The position numbers and the translations under genes are program-made. From positions 1 through 43,264 of IMG/VR virus record IMGVR_UViG_3300025736_000059: 43,264 bases of DNA. One strand, given 5' to 3'. The notes under the pieces were generated by a model. The model was not told the origin of the DNA. It saw only the letters and a program-made list of their open reading frames with translations, and ran no database searches. Below, piece after piece: positions 1-8,501 of this stretch. This DNA is from a virus. Each line of letters opens with the position of its first letter. Position 1 is the first letter of the stretch.

Positions 1-2110
1 GCTTAGCTTTTAGGGTTGATGGTGAGACCGACTCATCAGTAACCGTTCCAGCTATAGCCTCAGCATCAGAACAATAAGCCGCTACTACTGCTGCTTGCCA
101 TGTAGGAGCTGATCCAGCTCCAGTAGCAGTAAGAAGATGACCTGCAGTCGTTCCACCAGTAGAAACTCCAATAACATTAGCTGCTGAAGCAACTAGAACA
201 TCTCCTATCGCTACTGTGGCAGGATAAGTCGCTGTAGTCCATGTTGGATTTGAGCCTGCGACGCCTGTTAGGATAGTACCCACTCCGCCTACAGCTAAGG
301 CTTCTATAGGCCCTGCCGTAGCGCCTACTAGTAAGCCACCATCAGTAAATGTGCTCGCTCCCGTACCACCATCAGAAACGGGAACATCTGTTCCATCAGC
401 CCTATAGACATATTTAGTGCCTATTGTAACGCCTGTATTTAAATCACAGGTTGGATCATTAGCATTAGTAATAGTAATGAAAGGTACATACGCTGTTCCA
501 TCAACATCATATCCCTGGATAAGCATTGTATCTGTATCTGTGGTAGTTGTTTGAATACTTCCAGTGTCAGCCATTGTAACACTTGTAAGAGCTGTTAATG
601 CTGCATCAAGAGTAACTGTAACTGCTGCAGCTGCACCACTTGTTGTTATATTTGTTCCACCAGATATTGTTACTGTGGCACCTGTTGCAGAACCAGAATC
701 ACTATCTAATGTTCCTATTCCGCCACCAGCAGCAGCTTGCCATGTAGGAGCTGAGCCTGCTCCATTTGCAGTAAGAAGATGACCTGCGGTTGTCCCACCA
801 GTAGAAACGCTAATAACGTTAGCTGCTGAAGCAACTAGAACATCTCCTATCGCTACCGTTGCTGGATATGTTGCAGTCGTCCATGTAGGATTAGCGCCTG
901 CGACTCCAGTAAGAATGGTGCCCACTCCGCCAACAGATAACGCTTCGATTGCAGTTGCAGTACCAGAACCAACAAGTAGTCCGCCATCAGTTTGTGTGCC
1001 TAACTTTGCTTTTAAAGATGTTGGAATAATAGCAACTGAACCAGCACCACCTGCTATAGATTCTGCGTCAGTCGCAAGTTCTACTACACCAGTTAATGAA
1101 TCGGTTGCAGCTCTACAATCTAAGGCTAATGTTCCAGCTCCTGGAGTAAACGCTATTGTTCCAGTAGAACTAATTGTTCCAAAAACTGGATCTGCTGCGC
1201 TAGAACCAAGAAGTACCTGACCGTCAGTTCCTACAGTTAACGCTGCTATTGCTGTGTCTGTACCTTCTCCAACAAGCACACCATGCGCCGTTTGTGTTCC
1301 TAGTTTAGCCTTTAATGTTGATGGAGCCACTGCTTCATCCGTAACAGTTCCCGCTATAGCCTCAGCGTCATCACAATAAGTAACTCCAGCACCAGCCGCT
1401 TGAAATGTAGGGGCTACTCCGACACCGTTAGAAGTTAAAATATGCGTAGCTGTTCCAACAGCAGTTGTAACTATAGACGTACCATCAAAGTAGTTAACGC
1501 CATAAGTGTTAGTCATTGAGCTAGAGTTCGTCCCACCATCGGCAATTGCTACATCAGTTCCATCTGCTCTATACACATACTTTGTGCCAATAGTGACGCC
1601 TGTATTTAAATCACATGTTGGATCATTAGCGTTTGTAATAGTTATAAAAGGTACGTATGCTGTTCCATCAACATCGTATCCCTGGATTAGCATAGTATCA
1701 GTATCTGTAGTTGTAGTTTGGATACTTCCAGTATCTGCCATTGTAATACTTGTCATACCTGTAATTGCAGCATCAAGATTAACTACTGGAACTGCAGCTG
1801 TACCTCCCACAGTTGTATTAGTACCATTACCAATAGAAGTAACTACTCCAACTGTTGGAGTTTCCCATGTCAATGCACTTCCTACTCCATTTGTGGTCAA
1901 AACTTTGCCGGCATCTCCAGCAGCAAACCAACTCGCAACTGCTCCAGTAGTACCAATAAGAAATTGACCTGTTGCACCTTCTGCTGTAGCCGTAACTGCA
2001 TTTGTTGAATTACCAATTAAAACACCATGGTCTGTTAAAGTACTTGCACCAGTACCACCAAAGGCTACTTCTTGAGGTTTATTTGCCCCAATACTATTCA
2101 TTGTTGCCAT
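1..2110 (-). CDS. tail fibre protein, N-terminal 703 residues (3' end beyond base 1)
   Basis: The frame is open from an ATG at 2110 to the window edge, with AGGAG seven bases upstream of that ATG. The protein is a low-complexity Gly/Ala/Thr/Ser phage fibre. It has recurring GGTGAST.TDGG.LVG units, AxPTWTTATYPATVAIGD units and the motif DAEAIAGTVTDE..APSTLKAKLG, typical of phage tail fibres. Two blocks of about 70 residues (MADTGSIQTTTTDTD to RADGTDV.I.DGG) are almost identical. It sits last in the fibre cluster, and its start overlaps the HNH gene's stop. The fragment at 43056-43264 continues it in frame if the ends are joined, giving about 772 residues. Role inferred: host recognition or tail appendage. 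Confidence 0.85.
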   Translation of the reverse strand, partial: MATMNSIGANKPQEVAFGGTGASTLTDHGVLIGNSTNAVTATAEGATGQFLIGTTGAVASWFAAGDAGKVLTTNGVGSALTWETPTVGVVTSIGNGTNTTVGGTAAVPVVNLDAAITGMTSITMADTGSIQTTTTDTDTMLIQGYDVDGTAYVPFITITNANDPTCDLNTGVTIGTKYVYRADGTDVAIADGGTNSSSMTNTYGVNYFDGTSIVTTAVGTATHILTSNGVGVAPTFQAAGAGVTYCDDAEAIAGTVTDEAVAPSTLKAKLGTQTAHGVLVGEGTDTAIAALTVGTDGQVLLGSSAADPVFGTISSTGTIAFTPGAGTLALDCRAATDSLTGVVELATDAESIAGGAGSVAIIPTSLKAKLGTQTDGGLLVGSGTATAIEALSVGGVGTILTGVAGANPTWTTATYPATVAIGDVLVASAANVISVSTGGTTAGHLLTANGAGSAPTWQAAAGGGIGTLDSDSGSATGATVTISGGTNITTSGAAAAVTVTLDAALTALTSVTMADTGSIQTTTTDTDTMLIQGYDVDGTAYVPFITITNANDPTCDLNTGVTIGTKYVYRADGTDVPVSDGGTGASTFTDGGLLVGATAGPIEALAVGGVGTILTGVAGSNPTWTTATYPATVAIGDVLVASAANVIGVSTGGTTAGHLLTATGAGSAPTWQAAVVAAYCSDAEAIAGTVTDESVSPSTLKAK
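365..574 (-). repeat. long direct repeat inside fibre gene, copy 1 (copy 2 at 1532-1741)
   Basis: About 210 bp that recur exactly 1167 bp (389 codons) away at 1532-1741. Both encode the same block running from MADTGSIQ to the GTDV..DGG junction. The DNA copies differ mainly at third positions, so the protein repeat is being kept while the DNA drifts. Confidence 0.8.
1532..1741 (-). repeat. long direct repeat inside fibre gene, copy 2
   Basis: Partner of 365-574, offset 1167 bp. It encodes the same ~70-residue fibre block, with ADGTDVAIADGG here against ADGTDVPVSDGG in copy 1. Confidence 0.8.
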
Positions 2111-2715
2111 TGCTGCTCCTTATAACGTTTTTTTAAAGATTCACTTATTTTATTTCTTGTTTTATGAGAAACAAGATGTCCATTCTTGTGAAGTTTCATA
2201 TGGCACGACTTACACAATGTTATTACATTATTTATATCAAATCTTAAATTGGGATATTCTTCCCAGTTTTTAATATGATGTACATGTAAAACATGAGTTG
2301 AAGCGCATTGCTTACATTTATATAAATCTCTTTCAAGCGCTTTTTTAATATAAGCCTTATATTCCAAAGAATTTCTTCCATCAACTTTATATTTATTCCA
2401 TGGAATATTGCCTTTTTTAAAAGTTATTCCAGTACTAGGAATGCCTTTTTGAAATCCTGCTCCATTTGGCATTACGTGTCCGGGTTTAAAAGAAGTATTA
2501 TTTGGTTTTGAAACCCCTTTTGTACCTTTATTCCAAGGTTTTTGACCCTTTTTAAACCTTGTAGAACTTATTCTTCCGGTTGCTGGCCTGAATTTCAAAT
2601 TATGGCACTCGTTACAACGTTTTTCATACCATATTTCTTGCGTACGTTTAGACTTACCTTTTTTATAAAACTTACTTAATGATTTTTCAATTCCACAATC
2701 TGCGCATATTCTCAT
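2098..2715 (-). CDS. HNH homing-type endonuclease with NUMOD3-like motifs
   Basis: A 205-residue protein from the ATG at 2715, chosen because AAGGAT lies seven bases upstream; an in-frame ATG at 2754 has no ribosome site. Numbering from 2754, an N-terminal zinc knuckle has C17/C20 and C47/C50. Repeated basic motifs of the NUMOD3 type follow (FKKGQKPWNKG, FKKGNIPWNK). The HNH core has CKQC at 147-150, HVHH at 157-160, DINN at 173-176 and CKSCH at 181-185, and the C-terminus is SHKTRNKISESLKKR. It is a free-standing endonuclease wedged between two fibre genes. Its last codons contain the ribosome site and start of the next fibre gene. It probably mobilises itself rather than serving the virion. 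Confidence 0.9.
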   Translation of the reverse strand: MRICADCGIEKSLSKFYKKGKSKRTQEIWYEKRCNECHNLKFRPATGRISSTRFKKGQKPWNKGTKGVSKPNNTSFKPGHVMPNGAGFQKGIPSTGITFKKGNIPWNKYKVDGRNSLEYKAYIKKALERDLYKCKQCASTHVLHVHHIKNWEEYPNLRFDINNVITLCKSCHMKLHKNGHLVSHKTRNKISESLKKRYKEQQWQQ

Positions 2716-2759
2716 AATATAATCCTTATTAAAATTATAAGTATACAAGACCACCGTTA

Positions 2760-5700
2760 CTACACCAGCGTTAAGTTGCCAACACTAGCTGTTATGTTAA
2801 ACGTTGTATCAGCCACTACACATACTAATTCAACACCATCATAGGCTTGAGTTGCGGCTAACGATCCACCAACTCCAACTGTTGTTGTATCAGAACAAAA
2901 GTTTATTGATTGCAGTGCGTTCTGTGCAATTAAAAACAAGCCAGCACCTAATCCTGTAATCTTTATGATACTTCCCTTTGCGGCTGTTACCGGTAAGGTA
3001 GCTGTAATCAATGTTCCACGATTCATTATGTAAGCGCTATTAACAGCTAGATTAACAGTTGCATCTGTTACTTCTGTCCATACCAATTGACCACCATTTG
3101 TAGCAGGTAAAACCCCAGTAACACCATTAGTTAGATCTATTTGTGCCCATGCAGGATTATTAGTTGCTCCAGTATTAGATAGATACCTTGTGGCATTAGC
3201 ATCTTTGGTTAGTGCTACAATAGTATTATCAGCTGAAGAATATAAAAGATCGCCTTGAGAACTTGTACTTGGATATGTAGCAGTCGTCCACGCTGGGTTT
3301 GCTCCGCCTACTCCAGTTAGAATAGTTCCAGTGCCTCCAACAGCTAAAGCCTCTATTGCTGCTGCTGCTGCACCAACTAATAATCCTCCGTCAGTGAGTG
3401 TACTTACTCCAGTACCACCTTCTGATACATCCAAATCATTATTTAAGGTAATTACACCAGCATTAGACATTGTAAGTAGATCTGTACCTGCTGAAGGGGT
3501 AGCTCCAGAGGTTATCTTAAATGGATCATCAGCTACAGAATTATCTATACCCATTGAATAGGTTCCACCACCAGTTACTAGGTAATTAGTATACGGATCA
3601 CCAGTTGAAGTTGTTCCACCAACAGAGACATTCATAGCTGCATTAGATGCTGTTGCAGTATTATCTGTGTTAGCGACTGTTAAGTACCTAGTTCCTGCTA
3701 TTTCAGGTCCACTACATTTTAGATCACCATCGCTAGGGCTTTTAACCTCATAGAAGATACCAGTAGCGGTGACAGTAGCTCCGTCAGCAGCAACAACATC
3801 ATCAAATATTGCAGATACCGTTGCTCCAGCACCAACAAGGTATGAATAACTCGCACCTGCTACGTCAGTTACATGTATATGATTAAAAAAGAATCTAGAG
3901 TTCGAGGCTGTATCAGCACTAAAAAACCCATATCCAGTGTTATTCGTTGCAACTACATGAACATCGTTTCTGAAAAACTCACTAGATGTTCCGGTACCAC
4001 CAAGATAAGCAAGACCAGTTACGATTGTTGAACTCGGATCTGTAACCGTAATCTTACAATCGTGAATTTCAAAATTACCAGTTGACGCGGTATCAATACC
4101 TACACCACTTACTAAGGCTGTACCACTGTTAGTAATTGTTAAATCTTCAATAATAGCTAATGAGATAAGCCCACCATTAGCAACAGAAAATGCTGCTTTT
4201 TGAGCCGTAGCCCCGCCATCTCCAGTATGGTAGAAATATACTTTACCTAAAATGACAGTGATAGCTCCTGCGCCAGTAACCCTAGCAACACCAGCTTGAG
4301 CAACTGCTGCTACATTTGTAGAAGTTGTCATGCTTAATCGGCATTCTTTAAACGCACAAGAACCAGCAACGCCAGTTATAGTCCATATTGCAGTTGTTGC
4401 AGCAGTACAAGAAATCATGAAATACTTGTATTGAATGCCTGTATATCCAACAAAGTCGATAACATTTGCATCTGCTTGAGTAATCTTACAAGAGTTAGGC
4501 TTACCCTGTGCGATCAAAGTTACATTATTTGCAGTATGGGTTACTGTCTCAGCATACTCTCCAGGATAAACGATAATTGTATTACCTGCTGCCGCTGCAG
4601 TAACAGCTGCCTGGATAGTTAACTTTGCCTTACTTGATGTTTTACCATTATTGGCATCATCACCATGCTTTCCAACATAAAGTATATTATCTTGATCAAC
4701 ATCAACTGCACTTGCAGATAAATCTAATGTTCCAGCACCAGGAGTATATGTTACAGTGCCGTCAGTAGAAGCTAATGTTGCGAAAATTGGATCTGCTGCG
4801 CTTGAACCTAGAAGCACTTGTCCGTCAGTTCCAACAGCTAAAGATGTTAATGCTCCAGCCGCACTTCCAATCTGTACAGCATGTTCAGTAGTTCCAGTTA
4901 CAGCAATAGAAATAGAGTTAGCACCTTCAGTAGATGTAATGTTATTACCATCTGTTAAGGTAGCCCAAATAGGCACATCGCCAGTCTTTGATATAAGCAG
5001 CATACCATCTGTGCCATCTGCAAGTGATGAAATATCACCGGTAGCGGAAGACCTGACAGTACCAGCTGTTAGACCAGAAATATTAAGATCGTCTATTATA
5101 ACGTGACCAGTTCCCTTAGCTGTAATAGTTAAATCGATATCAGCATCTGTTCCATCAGCGCTTAAGGTAGTTCCTGCAAGAGTAACACCTGCAGCAGCTA
5201 CGTTAGTATCAAATGTAGTAGCATTCACCGTAGTCAATGTAATCGTTGCATCTAAATTAACTATAGGATCAGCTGCCGTACCTGTCATATTGATGTTTGT
5301 ACCACCAGAAACAGAAGTAACTGTACCAACACCATTAACTTGCCAACTAGGGGCCACTCCGACTCCTCCATCCGTTAAGACGAACCCTGCTGTATCAGGT
5401 GCCAAAGTTGTTATTGTATTAGCTGCAGATGCAATAAGGATCGTTCCTATAGCAGCAGTTGCTGGGTAAGTAGCTGTTGTCCATGTTGGATTTGCGCCTG
5501 CAACTCCAGTTAAGATGGTACCAACTCCGCCAACTGCTAAGGCTTCGATTGCGTTAGCTGCTGCGCCTACAAGTAGTCCACCGTCTGTAAATGTTGAAGC
5601 ACCTGTACCACCGTAAGAGACAGCAAGGTCTGTCGTAAGTGTTAATTCTGTTGTTGCAAGTACGCCAGCACCTTTAGGGGTAACGTTAATAGAAATATCA

Positions 5701-6659
5701 GCGTCTGTACCGTCAGCCAATAAGGAAGTTCCAGAAAGCGTTACCCCAGAAGCGTCAACATCAGTATCAAAGGTAGGTGAATAAATAGTTCCTGTTCTAA
5801 GAGTGCTAGTTACATCTTCAGTAACCGTTGCTGCGCTTGCGCTACTATCTTCATATGAGACAGATACAAGTTTAACTGTACCTGTGCCACCGATAGCAGC
5901 AACATTAGATGTATTTATTGCAACGTTGCTTAGCACTGTAGTAACAGATGAAGTTGTTATAAATGATGTATCAACACCAGTACTAAATCTAGAGTTACCA
6001 ATATTTAAGTTTACATCTCCAGATACTGTTACTGTTTCTAAAAGTAGAGATCCTGAATCTATAATAGAATCTTCTACTCCAGACAAGTTTATTGGACAAC
6101 CTATTACACTATTATAAATGCTTACCGAACCATCCATAGTAATAGATTTTGTTGTACCAACCCCAATATAGGAGCTTTCAATAGATAACCAAGCTGTGCC
6201 TGCGTTATTAAAGATACCATTAACTGTAGAAGTATCAGAACACATACTTATATTAAGCTCACCACCTGCAGCCCAGTTAGGTAAGTTTCCAATATATCCA
6301 TCAGTACAGGTAAAGGTACAATTTTCAAGATAAATTAAAGCTGTACCTGCGGCTGCTGAGTAAATAATATCAGTAGTAGACCCAAGTCCTAAGTTACTAA
6401 TTTTAACATTACCGGTAGCAGGCGGAGTATGAACTCCTGTAACAACGGTTTCGAAGTTTGTATAACCCTGGATACCTATTCCATCATAAAGGGTTAAATC
6501 TTCAGTATACGATCCTGCTCTTATAAATACTATTGCTTCCACGCCAGCTGTGTTTGCTGCGTCTAGAGCTGATTGTACAGTTGTGTATGGGCTGTTCCCA
6601 CTATCATCAACAATATAAATAGAGCTCTCGTAATGATTCGTACTAGTTTGATATGCCAT
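2760..6659 (-). CDS. tail fibre/tailspike-like protein with two beta-helix regions
   Basis: A 1299-residue virion protein. The ATG at 6659 is preferred over 6665 because AGGAGG lies eight bases before it and only two before the other. The N-terminal region (about 10-290) has the pectate-lyase-like signature YTTVQSALDAANTAG...FIRAGSYTE. A second one starts near 656 (ILYVGKHGDDANNGK...LTIQAAVTAAAAGNTIIVYPGEY). Between and after them are fibre repeats (GGTGxSTxTDGGLLVGAA near 350 and 1080). The last ~90 residues form a module shared with the gene at 6672. I see no catalytic residues I would vouch for, so depolymerase activity is unproven. Confidence 0.8.
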   Translation of the reverse strand: MAYQTSTNHYESSIYIVDDSGNSPYTTVQSALDAANTAGVEAIVFIRAGSYTEDLTLYDGIGIQGYTNFETVVTGVHTPPATGNVKISNLGLGSTTDIIYSAAAGTALIYLENCTFTCTDGYIGNLPNWAAGGELNISMCSDTSTVNGIFNNAGTAWLSIESSYIGVGTTKSITMDGSVSIYNSVIGCPINLSGVEDSIIDSGSLLLETVTVSGDVNLNIGNSRFSTGVDTSFITTSSVTTVLSNVAINTSNVAAIGGTGTVKLVSVSYEDSSASAATVTEDVTSTLRTGTIYSPTFDTDVDASGVTLSGTSLLADGTDADISINVTPKGAGVLATTELTLTTDLAVSYGGTGASTFTDGGLLVGAAANAIEALAVGGVGTILTGVAGANPTWTTATYPATAAIGTILIASAANTITTLAPDTAGFVLTDGGVGVAPSWQVNGVGTVTSVSGGTNINMTGTAADPIVNLDATITLTTVNATTFDTNVAAAGVTLAGTTLSADGTDADIDLTITAKGTGHVIIDDLNISGLTAGTVRSSATGDISSLADGTDGMLLISKTGDVPIWATLTDGNNITSTEGANSISIAVTGTTEHAVQIGSAAGALTSLAVGTDGQVLLGSSAADPIFATLASTDGTVTYTPGAGTLDLSASAVDVDQDNILYVGKHGDDANNGKTSSKAKLTIQAAVTAAAAGNTIIVYPGEYAETVTHTANNVTLIAQGKPNSCKITQADANVIDFVGYTGIQYKYFMISCTAATTAIWTITGVAGSCAFKECRLSMTTSTNVAAVAQAGVARVTGAGAITVILGKVYFYHTGDGGATAQKAAFSVANGGLISLAIIEDLTITNSGTALVSGVGIDTASTGNFEIHDCKITVTDPSSTIVTGLAYLGGTGTSSEFFRNDVHVVATNNTGYGFFSADTASNSRFFFNHIHVTDVAGASYSYLVGAGATVSAIFDDVVAADGATVTATGIFYEVKSPSDGDLKCSGPEIAGTRYLTVANTDNTATASNAAMNVSVGGTTSTGDPYTNYLVTGGGTYSMGIDNSVADDPFKITSGATPSAGTDLLTMSNAGVITLNNDLDVSEGGTGVSTLTDGGLLVGAAAAAIEALAVGGTGTILTGVGGANPAWTTATYPSTSSQGDLLYSSADNTIVALTKDANATRYLSNTGATNNPAWAQIDLTNGVTGVLPATNGGQLVWTEVTDATVNLAVNSAYIMNRGTLITATLPVTAAKGSIIKITGLGAGLFLIAQNALQSINFCSDTTTVGVGGSLAATQAYDGVELVCVVADTTFNITASVGNLTLV

Positions 6660-6671
6660 AACCATTTCCTC

Positions 6672-7040
6672 CTATATAATATTGAACACACCTACAGCAG
6701 CAGTTACTGCCCATGTAGTATTTTCCACTCTACATACAAGACGAATAGTATCATATCGATGACTTGCTTTTACTGATCCGCCAACTCCTACAGTAGAGCT
6801 TAAACTACCGTACTGTATATTTTGCCCTGCATTTTGAGTTATTTGGAATAATCCAACACCTTCACCCACAATAGCAATAACCGTTCCAACTACTGCTGAT
6901 ACTGGCAAAACGAAAGTAGTAAGCGGAGCTCCGGCATTAATATATCCATGGCCAGTAGCCATAGCTACAGGAGTGCCGGCTTCCCTAGTCCAAGTAAGTA
7001 TTGGCATCAAAGGGTTAAAAGAATATGTAATTTGACTCAC
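6672..7040 (-). CDS. small tail-associated protein, fibre C-terminal module
   Basis: A 122-residue protein starting at GTG 7040, with AGGAG about ten bases upstream. It consists almost wholly of the module that ends the 1299-residue fibre: LP.(S/T)A..G..I.I.G.G.GLF.I.QNA...I......TVGVGGS, then Y...LVC.V..TT..(V/I)TA.VG. Such Gly-rich beta modules recur at the C-termini of phage fibres. It may be a detached tip or assembly partner of the neighbouring fibre. No membrane segment or enzyme motif is visible. Confidence 0.6.
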   Translation of the reverse strand: MSQITYSFNPLMPILTWTREAGTPVAMATGHGYINAGAPLTTFVLPVSAVVGTVIAIVGEGVGLFQITQNAGQNIQYGSLSSTVGVGGSVKASHRYDTIRLVCRVENTTWAVTAAVGVFNII

Positions 7041-7061
7041 GACAGTGTCTCCTATCCATAA

Positions 7062-7400
7062 TTATTCTCCGTAAGCAACAGATAAATAAACGCTTCCAGT
7101 AGTTGGTGCAATAACTAATTGTTTTACGTAAAAGCTAGTTCCAGTACCTATATACCAGCCATTTCCTCCAGCTTCATTACTTACAACATCAATAATTCTT
7201 GATGTATTTGCAGGTAAAACAAAATGATCATCTATTCCATCAATAGAGATTTGCAATGCAGCATCTGTTGAATTATACATATCATACATCCTTAATGGAT
7301 GTTCCATTTCAGCACCTATACTCATATATACAGCACCAATAGAAGCGAAGCCCAGCGAACGTTGAGGCTCCATCATAAATCTTATACTTATATCAGCCAT
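7062..7400 (-). CDS. small virion-associated protein, paralogue 3 of a tandem trio
   Basis: A 112-residue protein distantly related to the next two upstream. The shared centre is a hydrophobic strand, (I/L).IS.DGI.DH...(L/P)A...I, followed by a C-terminal strand ending in a short Tyr-Gly/Asn-Glu tail. All three are probably small beta-sandwich proteins expressed with the fibres, perhaps appendage or decoration subunits; the exact role is unknown. It lies 8 bp from the gene at 7409, consistent with one late transcript. Confidence 0.6.
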   Translation of the reverse strand: MADISIRFMMEPQRSLGFASIGAVYMSIGAEMEHPLRMYDMYNSTDAALQISIDGIDDHFVLPANTSRIIDVVSNEAGGNGWYIGTGTSFYVKQLVIAPTTGSVYLSVAYGE

Positions 7401-7408
7401 TGAATTCC

Positions 7409-7747
7409 TTACTCTTGATAAAAACCAGAAACAATTAATATTCCACCCTTAGGAAGATTACCCCACGCCCTAACATATACTTTAGTCTTATCTCTAAACA
7501 AACTCTTTTTGTTTAACCCTCTAGAACAAAGCTGGACGTTTAGATCGATTGAGCTATTTGCCTTTAAATACTCATGCCCATAAGTACCATCAAAACTAAT
7601 AACGATAGGCTTATCCATAGTACTTTTGATTCTTATAAGATTTAAAGGTCCATCAAAACCATCAACATCTACAACCTTAAAGTCACCAGTTAGGTTTGCA
7701 GCTAAAAAGGTCTGCAACTCCATGTTTTTTATAGAATCTTTACTCAT
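7409..7747 (-). CDS. small virion-associated protein, paralogue 2 of a tandem trio
   Basis: 112 residues when started at the ATG at 7747, which overlaps the upstream gene's stop as ATGAGTAA, a classic coupled start; an in-frame ATG lies at 7765. The trio core reads PIVISFDGTYGHEYLKANSSID, with a C-terminal ILIVSGFYQE that matches VYVSGYYNE of paralogue 1. No enzymatic motif is seen. Inferred to be a minor structural or fibre-associated protein. Confidence 0.6.
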   Translation of the reverse strand: MSKDSIKNMELQTFLAANLTGDFKVVDVDGFDGPLNLIRIKSTMDKPIVISFDGTYGHEYLKANSSIDLNVQLCSRGLNKKSLFRDKTKVYVRAWGNLPKGGILIVSGFYQE

Positions 7748-8069
7748 TGTAGTAACCGCTAACATAAACTAAGCCAACGCCAGCTGTTCCACGTATATTA
7801 ACTATTGCTCCTTCCTTAAGCTTAGCTACATAGTTATTAGGAGCTGCATTAAGTTGAAAATAAGTTTCTATCCTATCTCCAGCTGGAATATATTCATGAT
7901 CTGTTATACCATCGTAACTTATAAATACATCAGTATTAGAATCATTTGTTATTCTAATGAAACATAAAGCACCTTCAAGTGGATTGCCTACTTCAGAATA
8001 GGCTCCTGCTCCTATAGTGGCAGTATCTACAGACTGAAGTTCAATTGGTACTATAATATCTTTTGCCAT
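7740..8069 (-). CDS. small virion-associated protein, paralogue 1 of a tandem trio
   Basis: A 109-residue protein and the clearest member of the trio: FIRITNDSNTDVFISYDGI, then TDHEYIPAGD, ending in VYVSGYYNE. The predicted composition is all-beta, with alternating hydrophobic strands and no signal peptide. A hairpin (8090-8121) separates it from the upstream 76-residue gene. It starts at an ATG preceded by AAGGGAG. Role inferred from position among fibre genes. Confidence 0.6.
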   Translation of the reverse strand: MAKDIIVPIELQSVDTATIGAGAYSEVGNPLEGALCFIRITNDSNTDVFISYDGITDHEYIPAGDRIETYFQLNAAPNNYVAKLKEGAIVNIRGTAGVGLVYVSGYYNE

Positions 8070-8089
8070 TACTAACTCCCTTAATGTAA

Positions 8090-8121
8090 TATAAGGGCCT
8101 AAAATAAATTAGACCCTTATA
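8090..8121 (-). terminator. hairpin without U-tract between late genes
   Basis: TATAAGGG (8090-8097) pairs with CCCTTATA (8114-8121). After a single mismatch, CTAA (8099-8102) pairs with TTAG (8109-8112) over a six-base loop. It lies between the stop of the 76-residue gene and the next late gene. No T-run follows on either strand, so it may be an mRNA end-protecting or processing hairpin rather than a true terminator. Confidence 0.45.
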
Positions 8122-8155
8122 TAAATTGTGATTGTAGTATGAAATTCTGTTTTAA

Positions 8156-8386
8156 TTAAACAGTTTCAGCAACTGCTTCTTCTACCTTATCATCATCGGG
8201 TCTAGCAGCCTTCATTTGCTCTTGTGCTTTTTTATGCCAATTTGATATTACATCCATTGCTTGGAATGCAGCATCAAAGGATTCTCCAAATGGTGCTCCA
8301 GCTGGAACACTAAAGACATATCTTCTCTCACCCTTAACTACTTCAATGTTAACGCTAGAAGTAACTTTAAATTCTTTATCTTCCAT
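8156..8386 (-). CDS. small hypothetical late protein
   Basis: A 76-residue protein: a beta-rich first half (FKVTSSVNIEVVKGERRYVFSVPAGAPFGESFDAA) followed by a charged helix with an acidic end (DDDKVEEAVAETV). Small proteins of this shape are common beside podovirus fibre genes, but I cannot assign a function. It lies between two strong hairpins and so may be separately metered. AAAGGA precedes the ATG. Confidence 0.6.
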   Translation of the reverse strand: MEDKEFKVTSSVNIEVVKGERRYVFSVPAGAPFGESFDAAFQAMDVISNWHKKAQEQMKAARPDDDKVEEAVAETV

Positions 8387-8450
8387 ATTTTCCTTTCATT
8401 AGATTATTAATAAAATACTACCATTATATTTTAACATGTTTCTATTTTTG

Positions 8451-8489
8451 ATATGGCTCATATATAAAATAGTTATATATGAGCCATAT
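8451..8489 (-). terminator. 17-bp perfect hairpin after the 770-residue fibre gene
   Basis: ATATGGCTCATATATAA (8451-8467) is perfectly complementary to 8473-8489, with the five-base loop AATAG. It lies twelve bases past the fibre gene's stop, where a terminator would be expected. Neither side has a U-tract on the exiting strand, so termination is inferred from position only. Confidence 0.5.
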
Positions 8490-8501
8490 TAAAGTTATTA
8501 A

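Noticed and set aside
1506-1967. Plus-strand reading frames through fibre genes (for example 564-782, 915-1220, 1506-1967, 3331-3561, 38440-38775)
   Set aside because: They are antisense to repetitive fibre genes, have fibre-like periodic composition and no ribosome sites; shadows of the minus-strand genes.
2760-6659. Tailspike depolymerase
   Set aside because: Beta-helix signatures are clear, but no catalytic residues could be identified; called fibre/tailspike-like only.
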